A DNA stretch of 64,000 nucleotides. Source: Simiduia curdlanivorans (lineage in GTDB: Bacteria; Pseudomonadota; Gammaproteobacteria; Pseudomonadales; Cellvibrionaceae). A program made the translations under genes and the position numbers. A model generated the notes under the pieces. That model made no database searches, was not told the DNA's origin, and worked only from the letters and a program-made list of their open reading frames with translations. Of the stretch, positions 34,847 through 43,536 are shown in pieces. Where the stretch lies: contig NZ_JAUFQG010000004.1 of the NCBI RefSeq assembly GCF_030409605.1, positions 1,986,501-2,050,500 on the forward strand. Reading direction: 5' to 3'. The stretch's first letter is position 1. Every line of letters begins with the position of its first letter.

Positions 34847-35605
34847 TCAATCGAGCCAGATGAGGCTGGCCATGCGCCCGGTTTGGCCATCGCGGCGGTA
34901 GGAGTAAAAGCGATTCGCGTCATCGAAGGTGCAATAGTCTCCGCCGTAGATTTGCTTAACACCGGATTGTGCCAACGCCAGCCGAGCCAGCGCATAGAGA
35001 TCGGCGTGGAATTTTAACGGCTTCATGCTGGGCTGAAAGGCGCTGGCGATGGCATCTGCGGCGTCGCTATCGCCGGCCAATTCGAAAAACGCCTCGAGCA
35101 CCTCAACGCCCACTTCAAAATGGGTCTTGCCAATGGCGGGGCCTAGGTAAGCGATGATGTGGTGAGGTTTACAGTTGAAATGCTTGATGGTTTCGGCAAT
35201 AACGCCCTTGGCTAGGCCGCGCCAACCCGCGTGCACGGCGGCGACTTGGGTGCCAGCTTGGTCGCACAGAAGCAGGGGTAAGCAGTCGGCTGTCATGACA
35301 CTGCAGGCGAGTTTCGTTTGCGCGGTGATGCAGGCATCGGCGGTGCGGGTGAGCCCATCGGCTTGGGCGCTGACCACATGGGTGCCGTGCACTTGCTCAA
35401 GCCATTGAATGTGATCGACACCTAGCTGGCGCTGCAGGGCATTGCGATTTTTGGCGACCAAGGCTGGGTCATCATCAACGTGCAGAGCCAAGTTGCCGGC
35501 CGCGTAAGCGCCTTGGCTCGCTCCCGTATTACGGCAGCTGATGGCGGCCTTTACATTTGCTGGCGCCGGCCATGGCGGGGTAATCAGTGTGAGCTTAGCG
35601 TGCAA
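34847..35605 (-). CDS. pgeF: Peptidoglycan editing factor PgeF / multicopper-like purine nucleosidase family
   Basis: 252 residues of the YfiH/LACC1 family. Metal ligands H73 (QVHGTHVV), C108 (MTADCLPLL) and H125 (AVHAGWRG) are present. Family members have been described as polyphenol oxidase, as purine nucleoside phosphorylase/deaminase and, in E. coli, as an editor that keeps L-Ser out of peptidoglycan stems. It overlaps the end of rluD by 11 bp, so the two are co-translated. Confidence 0.9.
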   Translation of the reverse strand: MHAKLTLITPPWPAPANVKAAISCRNTGASQGAYAAGNLALHVDDDPALVAKNRNALQRQLGVDHIQWLEQVHGTHVVSAQADGLTRTADACITAQTKLACSVMTADCLPLLLCDQAGTQVAAVHAGWRGLAKGVIAETIKHFNCKPHHIIAYLGPAIGKTHFEVGVEVLEAFFELAGDSDAADAIASAFQPSMKPLKFHADLYALARLALAQSGVKQIYGGDYCTFDDANRFYSYRRDGQTGRMASLIWLD

Positions 35606-36566
35606 GGCTATCTTCCTCGGCCATTAGCGCCAGCAGGGCTTTAAAGTCCTCTGGGCGTTCGCATTGCCAGTGCATGGCCTCGCCGCTGACTGGGTGGTTC
35701 AGGCCAAGTTGTGCCGCATGCAAGGCTTGGCGCGGGAAGGCAGCGAGGGCCTCCCTTAAGGTTAAGCTCAAGCCGGCGGCTAATTGGCGGCCACCGGCAT
35801 AGGTTTGGTCGCCCACAAGCGGATGCTTCATCCACGCCATGTGCACCCGTATCTGGTGCGTGCGCCCGGTGGCGAGTTGGCAGCGCACGAGGGTGTAGTG
35901 CTTGTAGCGGCGCTGAATGGTGTAGTGGGTAATGGCTTCTTTGCCACCGTGTTCAACCACCGCCATTTTGGTGCGCTGGGTGGGGTGGCGACCCATGGGT
36001 TGATCGATTGTGCCGCCGCCAATGATGCGACCAAGCGCAAGTGCATCGTACTCGCGCTTGACGGTTCGGGCCTGCAGCTGGGCCACTAAATCATTCTGCG
36101 CGATCAGGGTTTTCGCCACCACCATGAGCCCGGTGGTGTCTTTATCTAGCCGGTGCACGATACCAGCACGGGGAATCAATTGTAGATCAGGGCAGTGATG
36201 CAGCAGTGCGTTTAGCAGTGTGCCATCGTGGTTGCCCGCGCCTGGGTGCACCACAAGGCCCGCAGGTTTGTTTAGCACGAGAATGTGTTCGTCTTCAAAA
36301 ACCACATCTAAATCAATATCTTGGGCAACCCAATCACCAGCCGCTTCGAGCACGACATTGAGCGACAGGCGCTCGCCGCCATAACACTTGTCCTTGCTTC
36401 GGCAGGGCTTGCCGTCGAGCGTTAGTACGCCGTCTTTAATCCAGGTTTGCAGTCTGGCTCTTGAGTAGTCGGGAAACAGGCTGCTGGCCATGGCATCAAT
36501 GCGCATACCGCCGGCGTTATTGGGTACTTTGGCGTCTAATTGGATTTGTTGGCTATCCGAGGGCAT
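35595..36566 (-). CDS. rluD: 23S rRNA pseudouridine synthase RluD
   Basis: 323 residues: an N-terminal S4 RNA-binding domain (RLQTWIKDGVLTLDGKP) and the pseudouridine synthase core with catalytic D141 in HRLDKDTTGL. RluD modifies U1911, U1915 and U1917 in helix 69 of 23S rRNA. Divergent to bamD, the common gammaproteobacterial arrangement. Confidence 0.95.
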   Translation of the reverse strand: MPSDSQQIQLDAKVPNNAGGMRIDAMASSLFPDYSRARLQTWIKDGVLTLDGKPCRSKDKCYGGERLSLNVVLEAAGDWVAQDIDLDVVFEDEHILVLNKPAGLVVHPGAGNHDGTLLNALLHHCPDLQLIPRAGIVHRLDKDTTGLMVVAKTLIAQNDLVAQLQARTVKREYDALALGRIIGGGTIDQPMGRHPTQRTKMAVVEHGGKEAITHYTIQRRYKHYTLVRCQLATGRTHQIRVHMAWMKHPLVGDQTYAGGRQLAAGLSLTLREALAAFPRQALHAAQLGLNHPVSGEAMHWQCERPEDFKALLALMAEEDSLAR

Positions 36567-36758
36567 GGGGGTTTGGTATCTTCAACGGCTGTGTTTAAAT
36601 GGCCGTCTAGTTTACGCGCTGTGGCCCAAGAACCCTAGTGCCTTATGGGTTTCGGCGGGATGACAACAGGGTTAAATACCGGTTTTTGTGTTGTTGTAGG
36701 CTTGGCCTTTCCGTCAGCCGTTCGTTTACGTCAATTTATTGTATTCAAGAGTAGTTAC

Positions 36759-37667
36759 ATGACCCTTCGCCAAATCCCCTTTATTGCATTGATCGCCGCA
36801 TTGTTGCTGGTGGCAGGTTGTTCCAGTACTGATGACGAGCCAAAAGTAAGCACGGAGAAGGAGTTTTACGATGCGGCTCAGCGCCTGCTTAATAGCAGCC
36901 AATGGGAGCCAGCTATTAGAAATCTACAGCTGCTGGAAGAGAACTTCCCCTTCGGCGCCTACGCTGAGCAGGCGCAGCTGGAGTTAATTTACGGTTATTA
37001 CAAAAGTAATCAGCCCGAGGCGGCGATTGCAGCAGCGGATCGCTTCATCCGTTTGCACCCACAGCACCGCAACGTCGATTATGCCTATTACATGAAGGGC
37101 TTAACCTCCTATACGCAAAATCAGGGCATATTTGAGCGTTTCATTCCGTCGGATTTAACCGATCGCGATCCAGGTGCTGCGCGCGAATCCTTCGCCCATT
37201 TCGCCCAGTTGATCGCGCGTTACCCCGATAGCCAGTATGCCGGCGATGCGCGCAAGCGAATGATCCATCTACGCAATATTTTGGCGCGTTACGAAATTCA
37301 CGTGGCAAATTATTATTTCAAGCGTGGCGCCTACCTTGCCGCCGCTAACCGTGGTCGCTATGTGGTGGAAAACTTCCAGCTGACGCCAGCTGTGCCCGAT
37401 GCTTTGGCGGTCATGGCGCAAGGCTACCATTTGTTAGAAATGAACGAGCTGGCCGATAGTGCCGTTGAAATTTTGAAGGCGAACTTTCCCGATTACCCTA
37501 ACTTTGACAGCGACGGAAATTTCAATTTCCAATACAGTATCGATATCAATGATCGCAGCTGGCTGAATCTAATGAGCTTTGGTATGTTCGATAAGCAGGA
37601 ATTGCGAGGCTTTGATACCCGCGCAATTTACAATCCTGCTGTTGCTACCTTTGATGCTGATCAGTAG
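36759..37667 (+). CDS. bamD: Outer membrane protein assembly factor BamD
   Basis: 302 residues from ATG 36759; the longer upstream frame is not part of the protein. Lipoprotein signal with lipobox LVAGC (C21), then TPR repeats (EFYDAAQRLLNSSQWEPAI, NFPFGAYAEQAQLELIYGYY, HPQHRNVDYAYYMKGL). An essential partner of BamA in inserting beta-barrels. The tail beyond residue 250 is longer than in E. coli (245 aa), as in many marine relatives. Confidence 0.95.
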   Translation: MTLRQIPFIALIAALLLVAGCSSTDDEPKVSTEKEFYDAAQRLLNSSQWEPAIRNLQLLEENFPFGAYAEQAQLELIYGYYKSNQPEAAIAAADRFIRLHPQHRNVDYAYYMKGLTSYTQNQGIFERFIPSDLTDRDPGAARESFAHFAQLIARYPDSQYAGDARKRMIHLRNILARYEIHVANYYFKRGAYLAAANRGRYVVENFQLTPAVPDALAVMAQGYHLLEMNELADSAVEILKANFPDYPNFDSDGNFNFQYSIDINDRSWLNLMSFGMFDKQELRGFDTRAIYNPAVATFDADQ

Positions 37668-37683
37668 TTCAGGTGATAATCAG

Positions 37684-37720
37684 CCCATAAAAAACCCGCT
37701 TTTGCGGGTTTTTTTATGGG
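37684..37720. terminator. Bidirectional terminator after bamD / M48 gene
   Basis: CCCATAAAAAACCCGC-TTTT-GCGGGTTTTTTTATGGG, a nearly perfect palindrome with T-runs in both directions. Confidence 0.9.
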
Positions 37721-37735
37721 TGAGATAAGTCTGTT

Positions 37736-39691
37736 CTAGTGCAGCAACGGCATAGGGCAATCTAGCCCATCGGCGATGACTCTTAGTAGCTCGTACTCTG
37801 CGATATCAATGACGCCATCTGTTTGTATTGACAGCATCAGCGCCTTGAGTAGCCGAGGTTTTTGCAGTGGTTTTAGTCGATTGAGTGTGGACAGTGATTT
37901 ATCTAGCGTAGAAAAAGCTGCTTGTGCACCTAATTCGCGGGCCTCCATGTTGAGCGATGTTAGCGCATTGTTGTATGCCTTTTGCTGCGAGCTAGTCGAA
38001 CTCTGCTGCGCCACAAGCGTTAAAATCTGGTCAATCTCTACATCACAGTCGGCGATATCGAGTGGCTTTCCTTGGGATTTTTTTCGCGTAAATAAGTAGT
38101 TTTGTAGAATGCGAAAAACACACCACTCGGCCAAGCTTAAATGGTTGTCGGCTTTAATTAATCCGATAATAACACCTCTAAATTGCGTTAGCTGTGGTTC
38201 AGAAAGTGCTTTTAACGAAGGCAGGCAAAGATCTATAACTGGTAGCCTTTGAGCGATGGGCAATGCCGCCACGGCGCCTAGGTAATGTTTGTAGAGGTTG
38301 AAAATGGGCTTGGGGGCGTGAATGCCGATGTAGGATTCTTGCTCGAGTTTTGCGGCCTCGGTAAACAGTAAACCATAAATAATCGCCATGGCACTAGCGG
38401 GGTTGTGGCAGGCCTCTCGAATGTTCGCATCAATGCTATCGAGAAGCTGACCGGCTGCGGCTATTGAGGTCTCGCTGGGGCTGCCTATTTCAGCGCTAAT
38501 GTTTTGAGCAGATAAATGCTGGCCTTGGCTAGTTGATGCATGGGCAGGGTTTTGCTGTGTTTCTGATCTTGTTGTAGATGTTGAAGCTGTAGCGGCGAAG
38601 CCTGAAAAATTTGCACTTTGCTCAGTGTTTTGACTTGCTTGGGTGTTGCTGTTTAATTCTAGGTCGGCAGACTTTTGCGATAAAAAAGCACCTTTCCATC
38701 GGGGATCGATACGACGAATTCTGTCATCGAGCGGTGGGTGGGTGGAATACCAACCACTGGCCCAGTTGCGCAGCCCATTGGCAAAATAAAAATGGCTATA
38801 TTCACTGGCGTTTTCCGCCTCAATACTCGATGACGCAGGGTAGCCACCGATACGCTGTAGCGCTTCGCTAATGCCCAATGGGTTTCGAGTGAATTGAACG
38901 GCAGACGCATCGGCCAAGTATTCCCGCTGCCGGCTAACCGCCGACTTAATCAAGTTGCCACAAAAAGTACCGGCAAAGCCGATGATTATCAGGCCCAAAC
39001 CAAATAGCGCAATGCCGCCGCCGTTTTTGCGCGAGTGTCGACCCGAGCGCAGCAGCATGTGGCCGATTAGGCCTATTAATAAAATGCCGTGAAGAATACC
39101 AACTAAGCGCAAATTTAATCGCATGTCGCCGTGTAATATATGGCTATATTCATGCGCAATAACACCTTGTAATTGTTCTCTGTTTAATTGCTCAAGGCAG
39201 CCGCGCGTGACGCCGATGACCGCATCCTTTGGCTGATAGCCGGCGGCGAAGGCATTAATGCCGGTTTCGTCCAGCAGGTACACGGGCGGAACGGGTACAC
39301 CGGCGGCAATGGCCATTTCCTCGACGATATTGAGCAGGCGTTTTTCCTTAAGATCGCAGTCCGCTGTGTTGAGCAACCGCCCGTTTAAGGATTCCGCCAC
39401 CACCGCACCGCCTTGGCGCAGCTGGCTGATGCGGTAAAGGCTGCCGAGTAAGACAACCGCGAGAACGACGAAGGCAACACTGAGCAATAAATGCCAGTCC
39501 AGCAGGCTAAAGAAATTCTGCCAAAAGTTTTGTTGCGCGGTGCTGGGTAGTGCTGCGCCTTGGGAGTAGTGCAGCAGCAGGGCGACGAAGAGGGTGGTGA
39601 TAATGATAAGCGCAAGTACGGCGAGAGCCAGAAGCAGTATGAGTTTTTTCGTTTGGCTCTTGGCCTGGTCTTGATGTTCAAAAAAATTCAT
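37736..39691 (-). CDS. M48 family membrane metallopeptidase with TerB-like C-terminal extension
   Basis: 651 residues from ATG 39691 (a TTG 15 codons upstream is less likely). Two N-terminal membrane helices (~16-40, 66-86), zinc motif HEYSH at 180-184 with a downstream EYLADASAVQF that supplies the third ligand, and two more helices. Residues ~275-345 complete the peptidase. A ~300-residue extension follows: a Ser/Thr/Gln-rich stretch, then helices ending in QTDGVIDIAEYELLRVIADG, reminiscent of TerB-type calcium/metal sensing modules. HtpX-like proteases degrade faulty membrane proteins. It lies 152 bp after lemA; such pairs are widespread, with unclear roles. Confidence 0.85.
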   Translation of the reverse strand: MNFFEHQDQAKSQTKKLILLLALAVLALIIITTLFVALLLHYSQGAALPSTAQQNFWQNFFSLLDWHLLLSVAFVVLAVVLLGSLYRISQLRQGGAVVAESLNGRLLNTADCDLKEKRLLNIVEEMAIAAGVPVPPVYLLDETGINAFAAGYQPKDAVIGVTRGCLEQLNREQLQGVIAHEYSHILHGDMRLNLRLVGILHGILLIGLIGHMLLRSGRHSRKNGGGIALFGLGLIIIGFAGTFCGNLIKSAVSRQREYLADASAVQFTRNPLGISEALQRIGGYPASSSIEAENASEYSHFYFANGLRNWASGWYSTHPPLDDRIRRIDPRWKGAFLSQKSADLELNSNTQASQNTEQSANFSGFAATASTSTTRSETQQNPAHASTSQGQHLSAQNISAEIGSPSETSIAAAGQLLDSIDANIREACHNPASAMAIIYGLLFTEAAKLEQESYIGIHAPKPIFNLYKHYLGAVAALPIAQRLPVIDLCLPSLKALSEPQLTQFRGVIIGLIKADNHLSLAEWCVFRILQNYLFTRKKSQGKPLDIADCDVEIDQILTLVAQQSSTSSQQKAYNNALTSLNMEARELGAQAAFSTLDKSLSTLNRLKPLQKPRLLKALMLSIQTDGVIDIAEYELLRVIADGLDCPMPLLH

Positions 39692-39843
39692 TGCATGGGT
39701 TTCCCGATGGCGTGCGCCTGAGTGTTTTACCGCCAATATCCGAAGGCTAGAGGGCTATTCACCGGCTAGGGTTTGTTGTTATCTGTTGCTGCAATGCTGG
39801 GTGATAAGTTGCGAGACGCCGGTTGGGCGTCTCGCGACGTTCC

Positions 39844-40440
39844 TTAAAAGGCGATTTTTGGCGCTTCCTGAATAGCGGCGCTGTCGGCAAACTCGAGTAA
39901 AGTCGCATCTTTGCTGTGGCCAAATAAACTCGCGAAAAATACGGGCGGGAAGCTTTGTTTGTAACTGTTGTAAGCGGTAACCGCGTCGTTGAAGGCTTGG
40001 CGAGCGAAAGACACTTTATTCTCGGTTGAGGTTAACTCTTCCGAGAGCTGCATCATGTTTTGATTGGCTTTCAGGTCTGGGTAGGCTTCAACAACCACAT
40101 TCAGCTTGCCAAGTGCTTGACTGAGCATGCCCTCTGCCTGATTTAACTTGGCTACACTGGCGGCGTCGCCAACTTGCCCCGCCATTTCCTTCAGCCCAGA
40201 TAGCGCTTGATTACGGGCGGCAATCACGGCCTCTAGGGTTTCGCGCTCGTGCTTGATGTAGCCCTTAGCCGTTTCCACCAAGTTAGGGATCAGGTCATAG
40301 CGGCGTTTTAGTTGTACCTCTATTTGCGCAAATGCATTTTCAAATCGATTCTTTAGGGCAACCAATTGGTTAAAAATACCCACGACATAGAAAATAAATA
40401 GCGCAAGAATAACCAGTGTAACAATGGCAGATGTGCCCAT
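39844..40440 (-). CDS. lemA: LemA family protein
   Basis: 198 residues from ATG 40440, with GGAGG six bases upstream. One N-terminal membrane helix (TLVILALFIFYVVGIFNQLV) followed by a helical LemA domain with RFENAFAQIEVQLKRRYDLI and NLVETAKGYIKHERETLEAV, then AYPDLKANQNMMQLSEEL. LemA proteins are small anchored coils of unknown biochemical role, regularly next to M48 peptidases, as here. Confidence 0.92.
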   Translation of the reverse strand: MGTSAIVTLVILALFIFYVVGIFNQLVALKNRFENAFAQIEVQLKRRYDLIPNLVETAKGYIKHERETLEAVIAARNQALSGLKEMAGQVGDAASVAKLNQAEGMLSQALGKLNVVVEAYPDLKANQNMMQLSEELTSTENKVSFARQAFNDAVTAYNSYKQSFPPVFFASLFGHSKDATLLEFADSAAIQEAPKIAF

Positions 40441-40693
40441 AGTGAGTCCTCCATGATTGGAAGGCCATGTTAGCACGGCTGTTGCTTCTTGCTAAAGTGG
40501 CTGCGCTTAGTTGTGGTTTGGGCCCGATCAAGCGTCAGTTTGGCTTGAATAGGTGGGTTTATCGATTGAGGCCTAGGCTCTGGTATAATCCGACAGTTGG
40601 AAATTTTTAGAGGCGATAACAATTGCCCAGTTTGTGCGGATTGAAGGCCATTAGGCGCGCTCGGAATGAGCACACAACCGTGAGGAATGAGAG

Positions 40694-41887
40694 ATGAATG
40701 ATGTAAATGTAAGCGACCCGATTGTGATTGTGGGGATTGCTCGAACGCCAATGGGTGGCATGCAAGGAGCCCTAAGCAGTGTGAGCGCTCCGGAATTAGG
40801 TGCTAGCGCCATTAAAGGCGCCTTAGTCGATGCTGGCGTGGCTGCTGCGGATGTGGATGAAGTATTGATGGGCTGTGTCTTGCCCGCCGGCCTAGGGCAG
40901 GCGCCCGCGCGGCAGGCCGCGTTGAAGGCCGGCTTGCCGATTGGCGTACCTTGTACCACGGTGAATAAGGTCTGCGGTTCGGGCATGAAAACCGTCATGA
41001 TGGCCGCCGATGCGTTGCGTGCGGGAAACATTGAGGTCGCTGTTGCTGGCGGTATGGAAAGCATGTCCAATGCGCCTTATCTGTTGGCTAAGGCGCGTGC
41101 CGGCTATCGTTTAGGCCATGGTGAATTGCTAGACCATATGTTCCTAGACGGTTTACAAGATGCCTATGAAGGCGGCCTGATGGGCAATTTTGCCGAAGTC
41201 TGTGCCAGCAAGTACAGCTTTAGCCGCGAGCAGCAAGATGCCTATGCCATAGAGTCGTTGGCGCGAGCCAATCGGGCCATTGCCGAAGGTCGTTTTGAGC
41301 GAGAGATTGTCCCGGTGGCCTTTTCGACGCGCAAGGGCGAAGAAACCGTCTCGGTGGATGAACAGCCCGGCAATGCACGGCCTGAAAAAATTCCGCAACT
41401 GAAGCCAGCGTTTAAAAAAGACGGCACGGTGACGGCCGCCAATGCCAGTTCAATTTCCGATGGTGCAGCCGCGCTGGTGTTAATGCGCGCGTCCACCGCG
41501 ACGCAAAAAGGTTTGCAGCCGTTGGCGGTGATAAAGGGTTATAGCCAGTTTGCCCACGAGCCGGAGTGGTTTACCACCGCGCCCGTTACCGCCATGAAAA
41601 AGCTGCTCGATCAAGTTCAGTGGTCGGCGCAAGATGTGGATCTTTTTGAAATTAACGAGGCCTTCGCCGTGGTTGCCATGGCGGCGATGAGCGAACTTAA
41701 TTTGTCGCACGAAAAGGTTAACATTAATGGCGGCGCCTGCGCTTTGGGGCACCCATTGGGAACGTCGGGCGCTCGGATCATCGTGACTTTATTGGCGGCA
41801 CTTGAGCAGCAAGGTAAGCACAAAGGTGTGGCGAGCTTGTGTATCGGCGGTGGCGAGGCAACGGCGATTGCGATTGAGCGCTTGTAA
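40694..41887 (+). CDS. Acetyl-CoA C-acyltransferase (thiolase)
   Basis: 397 residues, GAGG nine bases upstream. Nucleophile C94 in NKVCGSGMKT, catalytic H353 in GGACALGHPLG and C383 in SLCIGGGEATA; NEAFAV is also present. The usual CxGGGxG ends with E-A-T here. It either condenses two acetyl-CoA or cleaves acetoacetyl-/3-ketoacyl-CoA; no partner genes for either path are adjacent, so the direction is open (atoB-like). Confidence 0.9.
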   Translation: MNDVNVSDPIVIVGIARTPMGGMQGALSSVSAPELGASAIKGALVDAGVAAADVDEVLMGCVLPAGLGQAPARQAALKAGLPIGVPCTTVNKVCGSGMKTVMMAADALRAGNIEVAVAGGMESMSNAPYLLAKARAGYRLGHGELLDHMFLDGLQDAYEGGLMGNFAEVCASKYSFSREQQDAYAIESLARANRAIAEGRFEREIVPVAFSTRKGEETVSVDEQPGNARPEKIPQLKPAFKKDGTVTAANASSISDGAAALVLMRASTATQKGLQPLAVIKGYSQFAHEPEWFTTAPVTAMKKLLDQVQWSAQDVDLFEINEAFAVVAMAAMSELNLSHEKVNINGGACALGHPLGTSGARIIVTLLAALEQQGKHKGVASLCIGGGEATAIAIERL

Positions 41888-41929
41888 ATTGCTTTGTTAC
41901 ATTGACTAAATTTCGTCATTTGTAAGTGA

Positions 41930-41959
41930 AAAAAGGGCAGCCAATTGGCTGCCCTTTTT
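41930..41959. terminator. Bidirectional terminator between thiolase and dolP
   Basis: AAAAAGGGCAGCC-AATT-GGCTGCCCTTTTT, a perfect palindrome. Confidence 0.9.
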
Positions 41960-41984
41960 AATTTACGCGCTTTAATCGCAGTTT

Positions 41985-42560
41985 TTAATCGATGTATTCA
42001 ACCACTTTCACAACTTTCTGTACGCCACCTGTAGTCCTAGCAATCTCTGCGGCGCGGTTCGCCTCTTTGCGGGTTAACAGGCCCATCAGGTAAACCACAC
42101 CCGACTCGGTGACAATCTTGACCCGGCCGCTGTCGAGATTCATATCCGCCATCATTTTGGTTTTTACTTTTGAGGTTAACCAAGTGTCGCTCGTAGACGT
42201 TAATACGGACGAGTTACCTTGAATGGCGAGTTCGTTGTGAACTTCGCGTACTCGGTTTACTTTTCGCGTTTCTTCGCCGGCCAGTGCTTTCATGTCTGTT
42301 GCTTGAACTTGGCCAGTTAATAGCACTATGCCGTTGAAACTCGTAACAGAGATGTTGGCATTTTCGAGCAAGGGCGATGCCTTGCGTAAATTGACAAGGG
42401 TCGCAATTTCGATTTTTTCATCGTCAAGAGCCGCGCCAAGGCTGCGCTGCTTAGGGTCCTGTGCTATCGGTGTTTCAGATGCGGCGCCGACAATGTGGCT
42501 GCAGCCAGAGATGAACAATACGGAAGTCATTAACGTGGTGAGCAGTAGGGCGAAACGCAT
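41985..42560 (-). CDS. dolP: BON-domain outer membrane lipoprotein DolP (YraP)
   Basis: 191 residues with lipobox ISGC (C20) and two BON domains (KIEATLVNLRKASP-like start with IEIATLVNLRKASPLL; second WLTSKVKTKMMADMNLDS). DolP binds anionic phospholipids, locates to the division site and supports the BAM complex and envelope integrity. Its ATG overlaps the diaA stop by one base (TAATG). Confidence 0.93.
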   Translation of the reverse strand: MRFALLLTTLMTSVLFISGCSHIVGAASETPIAQDPKQRSLGAALDDEKIEIATLVNLRKASPLLENANISVTSFNGIVLLTGQVQATDMKALAGEETRKVNRVREVHNELAIQGNSSVLTSTSDTWLTSKVKTKMMADMNLDSGRVKIVTESGVVYLMGLLTRKEANRAAEIARTTGGVQKVVKVVEYID

Positions 42561-43147
42561 TAGGCGTAACCTCCAAAAAGTTGACGGTCAATTAGATCAC
42601 ACAGACAGAAAATGCTGAGTAAATGTACCTCATGTACCCGGGCAATAGATTCTGACGGCACCCGCAGTTCGATATCGTGGGCGTCTAAAACGGCGGCAAT
42701 ATCGGCGCTATTTTGCCCACTCAATACGATGATTTGCATGTTTTTATCGCGCGCAGCACTGATGGCTTGCACCAGAATACTGCTGTTACCGCTGCTGGCA
42801 AATACTACCAATATGTCACCGGCGTTGCCTAGCGCGCGGATTTGTTTTGCGTAAATTTCATTGTAATTGTGTTCGTTGGCTATCGCGCTGTTTACTGTGG
42901 CGTCAACGCCAATACTTATGGCCGGCAAGCTGGGCCGCTCTTGTTCGAACCGATTTACCAAAGATGCCGTGAGTAGTTGCGCATTGCTCGTACCTATGCC
43001 ATTGCCACACACTAACAGCTTGCGCTCTTGCAGCAAGGCGTTGACGATGAGTTGGCTGGCGTCGGCAATCAATGGTGCAAATTGCTCGCCGGCGTTCATG
43101 GTTGCTTCAATGCTTTCGTGAAACAGTTGTATTACGCGCTGTTCCAT
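42560..43147 (-). CDS. diaA: DnaA initiator-associating protein DiaA (SIS domain)
   Basis: 195 residues, a single SIS phosphosugar-binding fold: LLVCGNGIGTSNAQLLTASL and VFASSGNSSILVQAI. DiaA promotes cooperative DnaA loading at oriC. It resembles GmhA, but position between yraN and dolP is that of diaA. Confidence 0.9.
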   Translation of the reverse strand: MEQRVIQLFHESIEATMNAGEQFAPLIADASQLIVNALLQERKLLVCGNGIGTSNAQLLTASLVNRFEQERPSLPAISIGVDATVNSAIANEHNYNEIYAKQIRALGNAGDILVVFASSGNSSILVQAISAARDKNMQIIVLSGQNSADIAAVLDAHDIELRVPSESIARVHEVHLLSIFCLCDLIDRQLFGGYA

Positions 43148-43194
43148 AATGATTGGGGACCTATATTACACAGTTAGTTAGGTTTCGCACCTTC

Positions 43195-43536
43195 TTATTC
43201 GAAGGCCGCCTGTATCCATTCAGGCGTTTCTGATAAGCCGTTGTAGGCGATGACGTCGAAGCGGCAGGCCATTTGCGCGAGCTTTGGGTGTTCTTGTAAA
43301 AAGTGTTGCGCCGCTAATTTAAGCTTTTTTTGTTTTGCCAAGGTCACCGATTCTAAGGGGCTGGCAAACAGCCTATTGCTGCGCAGCCGAACCTCGACAA
43401 AAACTGTGCAGCGCTGGTGCTGCATAATCAAATCCAGCTCGCCGCCTTTACAGCGAAAATTTTTCCCGATCGGCCTTAAGCCTTGCGCGATGAGAAACTG
43501 TTCCGCCAATTGCTCAGCTTCGGCGCCAGTATTCAT
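43195..43536 (-). CDS. yraN: UPF0102 family endonuclease-like protein YraN
   Basis: 113 residues from ATG 43536, overlapping the lpoA stop by 4 bp (ATGA). Restriction-endonuclease-like fold: GAEAEQLAEQFLIAQGL, then GELDLIMQHQRCTVFVEVR with the D...ExK-like acidic residues (E, D, E). Function remains unproven in the family. Same operon as lpoA and probably diaA-dolP. Confidence 0.9.
   Translation of the reverse strand: MNTGAEAEQLAEQFLIAQGLRPIGKNFRCKGGELDLIMQHQRCTVFVEVRLRSNRLFASPLESVTLAKQKKLKLAAQHFLQEHPKLAQMACRFDVIAYNGLSETPEWIQAAFE

Noticed and set aside
36645..36758. N-terminal extension of BamD
   Set aside because: It would place 38 residues before a perfect lipoprotein signal and lobe box; the ATG at 36759 is the true start.
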